A stretch of 64,000 nucleotides of DNA from Panulirus ornatus (Eukaryota > Arthropoda > Malacostraca > Decapoda > Palinuridae), in assembly GCF_036320965.1 (NCBI RefSeq), contig NC_092231.1, forward strand, positions 24,818,394 through 24,882,393, in the 5' to 3' direction. Positions 23,614-34,239 of this stretch are shown one piece after another (positions within the stretch are counted from its first letter, which is position 1; every line of letters begins with the position of its first letter). The position numbers and the translations under genes were made by a program. The notes beneath the pieces are model-generated. The model did not search any database, was not told where the DNA came from, and saw only the letters and a program-made list of their open reading frames with translations.

Positions 23614-24511
23614 TTGAAATGATGATAATGGTAAAGGAAGATATCCCCTCCCTTTTTATACAGAGGGAGTGTTGACAGCAGTCATGTCATGCGTTGTTTA
23701 ATGCTGTTTAGATTATACATGGAATGATGACTGTATTTCTTGTATTTTCACGGATAACCTTTATAAAGATATTGTAAGTAATATCTTGGCGTCCGCTCCA
23801 TAACTTGATTGATGACTCACCATTAGGTTAGTCTGCATAATCTGTTTAGTTCTTTGCACCACATCTGTCTCTTACCATTACTCCGTTCCCAAATTAATAG
23901 TGGTAGATCATGTAAGCACACATTCTAAACCCATACCCATTGTATCAATGAAACATGGACAACGACACTTATAATAGTGAGTCTTCCTTTTTTTCAGTTC
24001 ATTCTGGTGTGACCAGATTTTCCAGTCATACCAATTTCTTCCACAATGTATTTCCACTGCTTTCGATCCTCATTTATTTATTTGACTTCATTCGAAGTAT
24101 CGCAAACCTTACCCATTTCTTTCACCACATGAACCCAGCTCCCCTGCGACCTGTCCCACTTCCATGTACCTTCGCACTGTATTGCTGTACGTCTTGACCA
24201 ACCTATCAACTGCCACACATTCTCCATCACTATATCACTTTTCTCATGGCGCCCTCACTGCACGTAACCTTCTCAAATAGTGATTCTGTCCTTGTTTGCT
24301 AATTCTTGCGACACTACACAAGTTACCCCTCTGTCCTGCTCATGTTTTTGACTCGTCCTGACTTACAGAAAATGGGGTTCACATCAACATAACGTGAACA
24401 GTCACCTCACACAGACTCCTTGTACGCACTTATTTTTCTTGTTTTTAATTCAACTTCAAAACAAAATTTATATGGTTCGAAATAAACACTCCCTGGGGGG
24501 GGGGGGACCCT
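23609..24511. other. Unassigned sequence
   Basis: No gene recognised. A poly-G run lies near 24496-24506. Confidence 0.45.
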
Positions 24512-24770
24512 CGTTAGACAGAGTCTCCGGATAGATAACTCGTTAGACAGAGTCTCCGGATAGATAAGAGCCCTCGTTGGAGACCAGCGACCCGTGGATA
24601 GGCAGAGCCCATGTTCACGACTGTCGACCTGTGGATAGACAGAACTGTCGTTCAGGACTAACGATTCGTGGATATACAGAGTCCTTGTTTGAGACTAACG
24701 ATCTTTGGATAGACAAAGCAAGTCGTTTAGAACTAACTAACGACTTGTGTATAAATAAAGCCTCATACCT
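24512..24770. repeat. Minisatellite, 29-bp then 37-bp period
   Basis: Two identical 29-bp units (CGTTAGACAGAGTCTCCGGA and more) start at 24512 and 24541. Diverged units of about 37 bp follow, with TGGATAGACAGAG-type landmarks near 24594, 24631, 24668 and 24704. Confidence 0.85.
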
Positions 24771-25221
24771 TTAGATGGAAGAACCTTTAGTACCTTCCCA
24801 TAGCCAAAATTCTAATTTCATCACGTGATTAACTAACTGTTTAAGGTTTAATGGGCATTTGATTAAGGTGACATCCCATTTTCTTATGAAAGTAATCCCC
24901 ATAAAACCATATGTAAGAGCGCCACATCATACCCGTTGATGCACAAATCACCGAAACTGTGAAACACAAGAAGGGAGAAAAAAACACCTGGAAGAGAGAC
25001 ATGACTTTGAGAGGAAGTATTGCAAGCAGCGCACCCAACACACAGGCATCTGAGGCAGCTGCGTTGAAAGTGGACTCGGAGTCGGGGGAGTTGATGAAGA
25101 GAGAAGTGAAAAGAAAAATCAAGGGCTTTGCGACTGAAAGGTTTGTGGTGATGAGAAGCAAGCGGACTGCCGGCAGAGTAATGGATGAAGAATTAAAGAG
25201 TGAGGTGGATGCAGTGAGGCC
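24771..25221. other. Unassigned sequence left of the 20-bp array
   Basis: No gene recognised. Open frames on both strands run into the array and are probably fortuitous. Confidence 0.4.
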
Positions 25222-25605
25222 AAGGATGGTACAGTGAGGTGAGGGACGGTACAGTGAGGTGAGGGACGGTACAGTGAGGTGAGGGACGGTACAGTGAGAT
25301 GAGGGACGGTACAGTGAGATGAGGGACAGTACAGTGAGGTGAGGGACGGTACAGTGAGATGAGGGACGGTACAGTGAGGTGAGGGACGGTACAGTGAGAT
25401 GAGGGACGGTACAGTGAGATGAGGAACGGTACAGTGAGGTGAGGGACGGAACAGTGAGGTGAGGGACGGTACAGTGAGGTGAGGGACGGAACAGTGAGGT
25501 GAGGGACGGTACAGTGAGATGAGGGACGGTACAGTGAGGTGAGGGACGGTACAGTGAGATGAGGGACGGTACAGTGAGGTGAGGGACGGTACAGTTAGGT
25601 GAGTG
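25222..25605. repeat. 20-bp minisatellite array
   Basis: About 19 copies of GAGGGACGGTACAGTGAGGT, varying mainly at GAGGT/GAGAT and GGTAC/GGAAC. Three units make 60 bp, so a minus-strand frame repeats every 20 residues and stays open for 524 codons (24841-26415). I read this as repeat translation, not a gene. Confidence 0.97.
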
Positions 25606-26090
25606 GGGATACATTGAGGCTAGGAATGGTACAGTGAGGTCGGCGAGGTGCGATGGGGTAGGGATGGTACAGTAAGGCAAAGGAGGTACCGTGAGATGAG
25701 GGGGGGAAGGGTTCATTGAGTCCAGGGAATTACGGTGAGGTGAGGGACGGTCCAGTGAGGTCAGGGAGGAGGTACGGCGAGGCGAGAGACAGTACATTGA
25801 GACCAGGGAGGTACGTTGAAGCCAGGGAAGTACTACCATGAAGTGAACAGGGTACTGTGAGCTACTGTGCGGTGGTATGAAAGTAACCAGGGTAGGTATA
25901 GTGGACGAAGGGAGGTGCACTAAGGTGAAGACACAGGTGTGGTACAGTACAGGGAGGATCAAGGGAGAGCATAAGGTTAAGTACGACGAGATGAGAAACA
26001 TATTCTGAAGTGGGAGATGCGCCAGTGGTGCAGTGAAGCACGAAGGTGGATGTGAAGTGAGGAACAGTGATATATGGAGGTCGCATCGAA
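25606..26090. repeat. Degenerate continuation of the 20-bp array
   Basis: GGTACAGTGAGGT-like words recur at irregular spacing, with insertions and substitutions. It looks like an older flank of the same array. Confidence 0.7.
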
Positions 26091-26372
26091 AGGGTTTTGA
26101 AGGTGGAGAGGACACAATGCAGTGAAGGGGGAGAGGATACAGTGCATTGATGGTGGCGAGAACACAATGCAGTAAAGGGCGAGAGGATACAGTGCATTGA
26201 AGGTGGAGAGGACACAGTGCGAATTGTAAAGATAGAGAGGACACAGTGCAGTGAAGGTGGAGGGGACACAGTGTAGTGAAGGTGGAAAAGACGCAGCGAA
26301 GATGGAGAGGACACAGTACAATGAAGGTGAGAGAACACACTGCAGTGAAGATGAAGAGGGTGCAGTGCACGT
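26091..26372. repeat. Degenerate minisatellite of about 25 bp
   Basis: Ten or more imperfect units of GGAGAGGACACAGTGCAGTG followed by AAGGT, with spacings of 23-27 bp. Confidence 0.8.
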
Positions 26373-27019
26373 AAAGTGCACTTGCGCTCACAGTAGGTTT
26401 ATGTGTTCTCAGCATTTGTTGAGAGGGTTGGTAAAAGCCCTGGATCCAGTGGTTATACGAGTCGCCAACTTCTATATCATGTTCTCGTTTCTACTTCTGT
26501 TAATATCCTACGGAAGTTCTTATCTTTGTCAGCTCTACTGTTCCCAAGGATTCAGGCTTGAATCAGAAGGTTGTTATTGGGCAGTCAAATTGTTTTTTGC
26601 CATTTGCTTAATGAGGCTTTAAAGGAATTGTAAATGATCTCTGAATTGTAAAGGATCTCGTTTTGAACTCCATTTTTTTTCAATTCATCGCCGTGTTCCT
26701 CATTCTCTTTAGTCTCTTGAGTTTAAGCCTTCAGTAGCTCATTTACTCTGTGTCTGTGCTTCATCCTTAAGGATTTCAGTGAAATGATTCCCAAAGTTTC
26801 TCTTTAACTCTGCCTCACCATAGCAGCAGTATCAGTACTTGGGGAAATTACATGGAATTAAATGCTCTTAAGAACAAAATGGTAATGTGTGAAGTGCAGG
26901 TCTTGTAGAACTTACCTCCTCAGTGCCGGCGCAAATGACAAGCCTTTTCTATGAGTAAGTATGGATTCCTTTTTTTGTTATTGCACTTTCCCATTCTTTT
27001 TCTCTTTTTGCATAGTGTG
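26373..27019. other. Unassigned sequence
   Basis: No gene recognised. Confidence 0.45.
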
Positions 27020-27130
27020 TGTGAAGATGGTCTATGACGAGGTTATCCGCTGGAGGACAGTACATGGGGAAACCAGATAACAGAATCCGAGGGTCAATGA
27101 CGGATTTATCTGCTGGAGGATTGAACTGGT
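27020..27130 (-). repeat. Dispersed minisatellite DR-C, locus 2 (inverted)
   Basis: About two units on the minus strand, reading CTCCAGCGGATAACCTCGTC and CCATGTACTGTCCTCCAGCG. It lies 0.6 kb from locus 3 in the opposite orientation. Confidence 0.75.
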
Positions 27131-27741
27131 ATAGCATATCCTTAAACTCTATAGATGGAGACATGATAGTAAAACAGGTTCTGTACTGTGTATGTAACAA
27201 GGCCTCACGGTTATGATATTCTTCGTTGGTGGATTTCGTAATCGAATTGCAACCAAGTTTACTCCGTGCATTGCTAGTGGTAGGGCCATAGTGGCCATAA
27301 TGCACAAACGCTGCTTCAGGCAGGTTCACAGCGTGGTGTCATGGCAAGGTCGCCGGGGTCATGACTGAAGACAGACAGTACCTGAAGGTGGGACTTCGGT
27401 CTCGTTGGAACGAATCTCTCGCTTCTTTCAGCTACGTTTGCCTTCGTGTTTTCATCAGTAAAAGTCTTTTCAACGTTGTCTTGTCCTCTTCCTCATCTTT
27501 ACCACATTCCATCTTCACACAGTTTATTTTTGTCTCCATAAAATAGAATTTCATCCCATTTCTCGAAGGCATTCATTCACTGTTCACCCCCTCTTCAACA
27601 ATCTCCCTGTTTCTCTTCTCATGTGCTGGGACAAACTTTCTCGAAAGGATCCACTTGTCTGTTGCTGTTTACATTACTTCGTATTATTGTATTTATTGCA
27701 CTGTTCTGTATTCATCTATATTAGTTAATTATTCCAGTTGC
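27131..27741. other. Unassigned sequence
   Basis: No gene recognised. Confidence 0.4.
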
Positions 27742-27945
27742 TCTTACTTTCCTCCAGCAGATAGCCTTGTCATAGACCATCAGGTCTTCTGTTATCTGGC
27801 TTTCCTACGTACTGTCCATCAGCAGATAACCTCGTCATAAACCATCAGGTTGTCTGCTACCTGGCTTTCCCATGTACTGTCCACGAGTAGATAACCTCAT
27901 CATAGACCATCATGTATTCTGCTACCTGGCTTTCCCATGTACTCA
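27742..27945 (+). repeat. Dispersed minisatellite DR-C, locus 3
   Basis: Just over three 64-bp units with CAGATAACCTCGTCATA, ACCATCAGGTCTTCTG and CTGGCTTTCCCATGTACTGT. It lacks the 150-bp leader seen at 15.3 and 45.4 kb. Confidence 0.85.
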
Positions 27946-28614
27946 TATCCATATATTTCATGTTATATTTCTCTTCTATAGTACTCTTATATAGTACTCT
28001 TATTATAGTATTATTGGGGAAATGGGTTAGGATTCCAGTGGGACTCTGCGCCACAAGCGGCCGACCGACAAATCCTATTTAGCCTTGGCAACCCAATTTA
28101 AGATCTTCAATTCAGGACAGCTATTGCCTCTCCTCCCCCTCCTTCCCCCAGCATAAAGGGAAATCCTCACCTCCCTCCCGTCTGTGACCTTACACCCTAC
28201 CCCTCCTTCCTCCTACTAACCCAGTCTGTTCGCCTCCTGTATCTTCCTCTTCTTCCTCCTCCTCCTTTTGAACCTACCTTCTGTCTTCAGCTTCCGCTCT
28301 TCTTATCTTCCTTCTTTCTCCTCGTCATCTCCATTTTCTGTCCCCTTCTCCTCCTTTAGTCTCTCCTTACTTAATTCCTTTACGTTTGTTCCCGGATGAA
28401 GATGACTTCCAGGTAACATGTAGAACTATGAAAGCTACGTTATAGGCAAGAGAAATGATGGCATCAGTCAAAGCTACAAAAAGCAAGGAATTAACTTCTC
28501 AGAGATGTGCTGTACCTTTACGTTTCAAATGTTTCCTTCGTAGACGTGTTGAGCAGTGACTCCACTTACTGTGCCATCACATGAAAGACTTGTATGGAAC
28601 GAATGGTTCAGTAT

Positions 28615-28616
<2 letters not shown>
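27946..28616. other. Unassigned sequence with a C/T-rich stretch
   Basis: Positions 28120-28380 are strongly CCTCCT/CTTC-rich. No gene recognised. Confidence 0.45.
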
Positions 28617-28680
<64 letters not shown>

Positions 28681-28697
28681 GCGCGCGCACACACACA
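28617..28697. repeat. (CA)n microsatellite with a (GC)n interruption
   Basis: About 60 bp of CA, then GCGCGCGCGC, then more CA. Confidence 0.97.
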
Positions 28698-29059
28698 TTA
28701 AGAGACTAATGAAGCAGCAAGATTAAGACTTCTACCACATTACCACAAGCCTTTACGAGACTCATCGCAAAAAAATCGTGCTTGAAATGTGCATTGTGAA
28801 GCCCGCCATCCAGTTGTTAAGGGAGCTGAGGGAGCTGAGCGGCTTGAACAAGCAGACTTCCTTCATTCCCTTATTTGATTGCCTCTCTCGCGATGAAGCT
28901 ACTTAGCTTATTGATAATCATCTTGCGACCACCTGCCTGAGACTTCCCTCGCTTTGCGACCACCTGCCTACCAGCCTACCTTCTGGCCCCAACATCTGTA
29001 GACTTGATGGAAGAATAGGAAGTCACCTGAAGTGAAACCTCTGCTTGTACTTGTGAGAC
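28698..29059. other. Unassigned sequence
   Basis: No gene recognised. It may belong to the upstream part of the decayed LINE that follows. TTGCGACCACCTGCCT occurs twice (28920-28970). Confidence 0.4.
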
Positions 29060-30345
29060 TGTGCAAGAGATGCACTTGAATTATCTAGAGCCATCATCTT
29101 CATCATCAGTGCTTTCCGCCATCAGACAAACGCTTCGCTCATGTTTACCTTGTATACTGAAGTCAACAAGCCACCGTGACCCATGGGCGTTACCCCGACC
29201 CTCAGCTGTTTCTGTGAAATCTTCATGTTCGTTGGGCTTACGCAAGACATTGTAAGATACCACCAGTAGCGTCCCTCTTCTGTCACCCAATACCTCCCGG
29301 GTCAGCTTTCGTGAGTTTATCTTACGCACTGTAGAACAACGCGGGAACATCTCATATTCGTTAACTTCGCCAAAGAGTTTGACCTGGTCATCAACAACAA
29401 CAACAACAACGTAATCAACAGAGTCATTAACCCTTGGCGGCGTAAAAGTTTCATTCCCTGGATTACAAACTTCCTTAATGGGCGTTGTCAGGCGGCACGC
29501 CTCGTGAGGAGCCGCCATCACCTAATCTCCCACCTGTGGCGTCCCCATACAACACCAGGCCGAGAGTCGTCTGCTTCTTGATCCTTATAAACGATGCCTT
29601 GATGGGATGTCCACCCTCGATGGAGGTACGAGGACGACTCTGCCATGGGTGCCAGCGTCAGGTATGGCTCTCCTGGCTACACTGGCCTCCAGAACACCCG
29701 TACAATAGCCCTCACAACCGGATCACCGCGAACCATGTGAACATCAACTAAACCCAAGCTTTAAGTAATGTCCTTCAGCCTCCCTTCCAACCCTATCCCA
29801 GCCCCTGCTGTCTTAATAGACCCCCGGCCCCCTTTAGGTTCGTCAGTCCTCCAAGCCTCTCGGTGTCACTTTTGGACGATAGACTAAGGTGGAAGGAACA
29901 CATCATCACCATCATCAGATTCACCGGTTATCATGTCTACATTCTTCGTCGATTCAAGACACATGGACTGCCTGGACATGAACTTAAGAACATCTGCTCG
30001 CCTTTTCTTTTCAAACTCACTGAGGTTTTTCCCGCCTGGTGGATCTCTTGATCCACTATAGGACAAAGATAACCAGAAAAAGTAGAGAGAAGAGCATGTA
30101 CGATCATCGATGATCTTCGGTTCCACTTACACCATATATGTTAAGAGGTGATCTATCCAGTGACCCTTCCGGATATCTCCGGCCACCTACCTCATCAGAC
30201 GACTCGTCATGAAGCTACAGCTTGCCACCCTCACCACCTGCCACCTGATATTCGTCCCTGAGTTGCAGGTCGGGAGCACAACCGACCTGGCTGAGCTCGT
30301 ACGTACTTCTACAAGACCATCTCCATGCCAACCAGTGAATATCAT
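29060..30345 (+). pseudogene. Decayed Jockey-group LINE reverse transcriptase
   Basis: Plus-strand frames, broken by shifts and stops, give the RT blocks in order. FVNFAKEFDLVINN (motif A, FxDxxKAFD type) is followed by NNVINRVINPWRRKSFIPWI and FLNGRCQAARLV, then a YEDDSAMGAS block (motif C, normally Y/F-x-DD) and HHHHHQIHRLSCLHSSS-like thumb remnants around SVLQASRCHF near 29850-29950. The nearest relative in the window is the minus-strand copy at 36.2-37.0 kb. A (CAA)n insertion near 29392-29410 lies inside motif A's downstream side. It cannot be active. Edges are approximate; the right end is close to the (TTA)n at 30350. Confidence 0.7.
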
Positions 30346-30349
30346 CACT

Positions 30350-30384
30350 GTTTATTATTATTATTATTATTATTACTATTATTA

Positions 30385-30433
<49 letters not shown>
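30350..30433. repeat. (TTA)n microsatellite at the LINE 3' end
   Basis: About 80 bp of TTA with a C and a T interruption. It continues from the A-rich tail of the minus-strand LINE. Confidence 0.97.
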
Positions 30434-32423
30434 TTTTATTATACTTTGTCGCTGTCTCCCGCGTTTGCGAGGTAGCGCAAGGAAACAGACGAAAGAAATG
30501 GCCCAACCCCCCCCCCCCCCATACACATGTATATACATACATCCACACACGCAAATATACATACCTACACAGCTTTCCATGGTTTACCCCAGACGCTTCA
30601 CATGCCTTGATTCAACTGACAGCACGTCAACCCCGGTATACCACATCGCTCCAATTCACTCTATTCCTTGCCCTCCTTTCACCCTCCTGCATATTCAGGC
30701 CCCGATCACACAAAATCTTTTTCACTCCATCTTTCCACCTCCAATTTGGTCTCTCTCTTCTCCTCGTTCCCTCCACCTCCGACACATGTATCCTCTTGGT
30801 CAATCTTTCCTCACTCATTCTCTCCATGTGCCCAAACCACTTCAAAACACCCTCTTCTGCTCTCTCAACCACGCTCTTTTTATTTCCACACATCTCTCTT
30901 ACCCTTACGTTACTCACTCGATCAAACCTCCTCACACCACACATTGTCCTCAAACATCTCATTTCCAGCACATCCATCCTCCTGCGCACAACTCTATCCA
31001 TAGCCCACGCCTCGCAACCATACAACATTGTTGGAACCACTATTCCTTCAAACATACCCATTTTTGCTTTCCGAGATAATGTTCTCGACTTCCACACATT
31101 CTTCAAGGCCCCCAGAATTTTCGCCCCCTCCCCCACCCTATGATCCACTTCCGCTTCCATGGTTCCATCCGCTGCCAGATCCACTCCCAGATATCTAAAA
31201 CACTTTACTTCCTCCAGTTTTTCTCCATTCAAACTTACCCCCCAATTGACTTGACCCTCAACCCTACTGTACCTAATAACCTTGCTCTTATTCACATTTA
31301 CTCTTAACTTTCTTCTTCCACACACTTTACCAAACTCAGTCACCAGCTTCTGCAGTTTCTCACATGAATCAGCCACCAGCGCTGTATCATCAGCGAACAA
31401 CAACTGACTCACTTCCCAAGCTCTCTCATCCCCAACAGACTTCATACTTGCCCCTCTTTCCAAAACTCTTGCATTTACCTCCCTAACAACCCCATCCATA
31501 AACAAATTAAACAACCATGGAGACATCACACACCCCTGCCGCAAACCTACATTCACTGAGAACCAATCACTTTCCTCTCTTCCTACACGTACACATGCCT
31601 TACATCCTCGATAAAAACTTTTCACTGCTTCTAACAACTTTCCTCCCACACCATATATTCTTAATACCTTCCACAGAGCATCTCTATCAACTCTATCATA
31701 TTCCTTCTCCAGATCCATAAATGCTACATACAAATCCATTTGCTTTTCTAAGTATTTCTCACATACATTCTTCAAAGCAAACACCTGATCCACACATCCT
31801 CTACCACTTCTGAAACCACACTGCTCTTCCCCAATCTGATGCTCTGTACATGCCTTCACTCTCTCAATCAACACCCTCCCATATAATTTACCAGGAATGC
31901 TCAACAAACTTATACCTCTGTAATTTGAGCACTCACTCTTATCCCCTTTGCCTTTGTACAATGGCACTATGCACGCATTCCGCCAATCCTCAGGCACCTC
32001 ACCATGAGTCATACATACATTAAATAACCTTACCAACCACTCAACAATACAGTCACCCCCTTTTTTAATAAATTCCACTGCAATACCATCCAAACCTGCT
32101 GCCTTGCCGGCTTTCATCTTCCGCAAAGCTTTCACTACCTCTTCTCTGTTAACCAAATCATTTTCCCTAACCCTCTCACTTTGCACACCACCTCGACCAA
32201 AACACCCTATATCTGCCACTCTATCATCAAACACATTCAACAAACCTTCAAAATACTCACTCCATCTCCTTCTCACATCACCACTACTTGTTATCACCTC
32301 CCCATTTGCGCCCTTCACTGAAGTTCCCATTTGCTCCCTTGTCTTACGCACTTTATTTACCTCCTTCCAGAGCATCTTTTTATTCTCCCTAAAATTTAAT
32401 GATACTCTCTCACCCCAACTCTC
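30434..32423 (-). mobile_element. 5'-truncated non-LTR retrotransposon (LINE), copy 1
   Basis: The element reads on the minus strand from the (ATT)n at 32424 to the (TTA)n at 30433. It holds most of one long RT frame, then a 3'UTR of about 190 bp with a G-run (complement of the C-run near 30508-30521) and a terminal block GCGCTACCTCGCAAACGCGG ending near GACAAAGTATAATAAAA. No apurinic-type endonuclease domain and no ORF1 are present, so it is 5'-truncated. Copy 2 (54184-55462) is nearly identical and lies in the opposite orientation. The clade was not assigned; the LKWFGHMERM...RP-WRWKDGVKK C-terminus resembles RTE-like and related arthropod LINEs. Confidence 0.9.
30627..32375 (-). CDS. LINE reverse transcriptase (5'-truncated ORF2)
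   Basis: 582 residues counted from the first methionine. Visible RT blocks are KAAGLDG at 91-97, NYRGISLLS at 151-159, QCGFRSGRG at 185-193, motif A MDLEKEYD with the catalytic Asp at 221, GLRQGCVMSP at 277-286, and motif C FADD at 327-330. A thumb with KLRVNVNKSKV and FRYLGVDL follows, then a C-terminal region with LYGCEAW, RWKDGVKK and no CCHC knuckle that I can see. The family copies its own RNA at a nicked chromosomal target. The frame stays open upstream of the methionine (VSLNFRENKK) into the (ATT)n, so this methionine is internal and not a true start. The frame is intact and most catalytic motifs are present, but without an endonuclease the copy is unlikely to be autonomous. Motif A has Glu where copy 2 has Ala. 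Confidence 0.85.
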   Translation of the reverse strand: MLWKEVNKVRKTREQMGTSVKGANGEVITSSGDVRRRWSEYFEGLLNVFDDRVADIGCFGRGGVQSERVRENDLVNREEVVKALRKMKAGKAAGLDGIAVEFIKKGGDCIVEWLVRLFNVCMTHGEVPEDWRNACIVPLYKGKGDKSECSNYRGISLLSIPGKLYGRVLIERVKACTEHQIGEEQCGFRSGRGCVDQVFALKNVCEKYLEKQMDLYVAFMDLEKEYDRVDRDALWKVLRIYGVGGKLLEAVKSFYRGCKACVRVGREESDWFSVNVGLRQGCVMSPWLFNLFMDGVVREVNARVLERGASMKSVGDERAWEVSQLLFADDTALVADSCEKLQKLVTEFGKVCGRRKLRVNVNKSKVIRYSRVEGQVNWGVSLNGEKLEEVKCFRYLGVDLAADGTMEAEVDHRVGEGAKILGALKNVWKSRTLSRKAKMGMFEGIVVPTMLYGCEAWAMDRVVRRRMDVLEMRCLRTMCGVRRFDRVSNVRVREMCGNKKSVVERAEEGVLKWFGHMERMSEERLTKRIHVSEVEGTRRRERPNWRWKDGVKKILCDRGLNMQEGERRARNRVNWSDVVYRG

Positions 32424-32464
32424 ATTATTATTATTATTGTTATTATTATTATTATCATTATTAC

Positions 32465-32514
<50 letters not shown>

Positions 32515-32535
32515 GCAGTAGTAGTAGTAATGAAT
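32424..32535. repeat. (ATT)n microsatellite, then short (AGT)n
   Basis: About 90 bp of ATT with C and G interruptions, then five or so AGT units. It abuts the 5' truncation point of LINE copy 1. Confidence 0.96.
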
Positions 32536-32639
32536 CTGGGATTTGGAATTCCTTCCCACGTGTATCGTTATTTTCCAAAAGTGGGAACAGAGGAAGGAGC
32601 AAGCGATGATTTTTTTTTTCTCCTCGAAAGCTCACTAGT

Positions 32640-32835
32640 CCGTTCCGTACCACTGATACCACCACCACCACTACTGCGTTTACCTCCTACTATACTACTA
32701 CTCCTGCTACCAACAGTACCATTACTGCTACTACTACCACTGCTGCTACTACCAACAGTACCACAATTGCTACTTCTACTACTACTACCACCACTAGTAC
32801 GGCCGCTACTACCACCACTACTTCTACTGCCTCTT
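32640..32835. repeat. Imperfect (ACC/ACT)n triplet region
   Basis: CTACTACCACCACT-like triplets over about 180 bp. Leu/Pro-rich and Ser/Gly-rich frames across it are by-products. Confidence 0.88.
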
Positions 32836-33194
32836 ATTTTCCCTTCCTTTCTCCCCATATCCCCACGTCGCCCTGCAGTCTTAAAATGTCGTGTGGACCA
32901 TAAGTTAACAATTAGGGAAAACGTTGATGTTACACCACATTCAGCCTTTAGATTTACCTCCCATACGGCACCCCGTCCTGCAGGTTAGTACTGTGGGCAT
33001 CTTAACTCCTCCCTCTTCAGGTTGTTCTGCAGTTTATAGCGCATCACAGACGTTCCATCCTACAACTGACTCACTGACCTATATGTTGTTAATGCGTACC
33101 ATATTCGTCTGGCTTGTACATAGCCTCTTTGTACCGTCTGCTCTGCTCTCTAGCCTTTGTTCTATATGGTATGCAATTCACTATGAGCGTTTCT

Positions 33195-33416
33195 TACTCT
33201 TAGATGGTTTACCCTCAGCACAGACGTTAGATGGTTTATCCTCAGCACAGACGTTAGATGGTTTGCCCTCAGCACAGACGTTAGATGGTTTATCCTCCGC
33301 ACAGTCGTTAGATGGTTTACCCTCAGCACAGACGTTAGATGGTTTACCCTCAGCACAGACGTTAGATGGTTTACCCTCAGCACAGACGTTAGATGGTTTA
33401 CCCTCAGCACAGTCGA
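33195..33416 (+). repeat. 27-bp minisatellite array
   Basis: Eight units of TTAGATGGTTTACCCTCAGC plus ACAGACG, in phase with codons so that they read LDGLPSAQT eight times. Differences among units are P/S, T/S and two silent changes. A perfect donor-like AGGTAAGT follows at 33422-33429. Confidence 0.96.
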
Positions 33417-34239
33417 GTCTTAGGTAAGTTAACTCAGTTCAGTTTGGTCCCAGATGCGCTTGGTCTGTCCTGGGTTCAAGCGTAGCGTAAGGTAAGCACT
33501 TGTCCTCGACTTTTGCCCTGGCCAGGGTAACTGCACAAGCTCTTGAGGTTTTAGAAATATTTCCACCGTAGTCTTTTCAGGTCCACCAACGGCGTTCTTT
33601 TTTTTTTTCCTCCCCCACTTTTATTCCTGTGGAGAGGGAGTTGACCTTCTATTGAATTTAAATTGAATTTTGTCTCGCCTCTTACTCCCGTTTGATTGGG
33701 TTTCGCCAAACTCTGGTCACTACACCTTACATGCGAAGCCAGTGGAATGCGTGATTTCTTTGGAATGTAGGAGAAAAATGAGACAATGTGATTTATTGTA
33801 CGGGTTGGTATTTTTTTTTCTTCTCTGCGTTTCCTGGTATGTTTTTGCAGTAACTGCTGCACAAGGGAGGTGCTCCTCGTGCCTAGAGCTAACGGGGGTT
33901 GGGGGGAGCGAGGGCCAGAAGCCCAGGATATGATTTGTGAAGAAATTGCAAGAGAGTTGGCGATGCGATTCCATATCATTAATGGTATGCTGTGTAGGTT
34001 AGGTTTTCTCTGTATGATGCGGTATCCTGTAGCTAAAACGTCAGAAGAGACTGCGTTGGTCTTATGCAAAAGCTGTAAAAGGAATATCAGATATGTATGT
34101 GTGTGTTTTTATGTGCGGCTTAACTCGAGGTTTGAAATCTTGTCAAATTTCGAATGACATCATGAGTGAACGAAAACGGAGATGCATGTCCCGGATGAAT
34201 GTTGCATATACCAGCTCAGACAATTCCCTTCGCCATCAT
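33417..34239. other. Unassigned sequence with an unexplained 172-codon frame
   Basis: A minus-strand frame at 33551-34069 is open for 172 codons without being a simple repeat. It contains NSLAISSQIISWASGPRSPQ and a basic C-terminal stretch, but no domain that I recognise. No splice or promoter context supports it. It may be chance. Confidence 0.35.

Noticed and set aside
24841..26415. 524-codon minus-strand frame as a secreted repeat protein
   Set aside because: It is the translation of 20-bp and 25-bp minisatellites and shows no domain or splice context. Kept only as a low-interest observation.
30325..31143. Plus-strand 272-codon frame over LINE copy 1, and similar frames at 30465-31079 and 54823-55299
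   Set aside because: Antisense shadows of the RT coding sequence and its UTR.
30627..32375. Retron, DGR or other bacterial RT system
   Set aside because: The RT has LINE-type block order and C-terminus, a UTR with an A-rich tail, and truncated copies elsewhere in the window. No accessory bacterial genes or template/variable repeats.
32104..32988. 294-codon Leu/Pro-rich plus frame
   Set aside because: Starts antisense to the LINE, then crosses ATT and ACC/ACT triplets.
33195..33416. CRISPR-like look of the 27-bp, 28-bp, 33-bp and 64-bp direct repeats
   Set aside because: Units are contiguous, with no unique spacers, no cas genes and a plainly animal context.
33417..33500. Two GTAAG donor-like sites as proof of a host gene
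   Set aside because: Donor matches alone are common; no acceptor or conserved coding sequence is linked to them.
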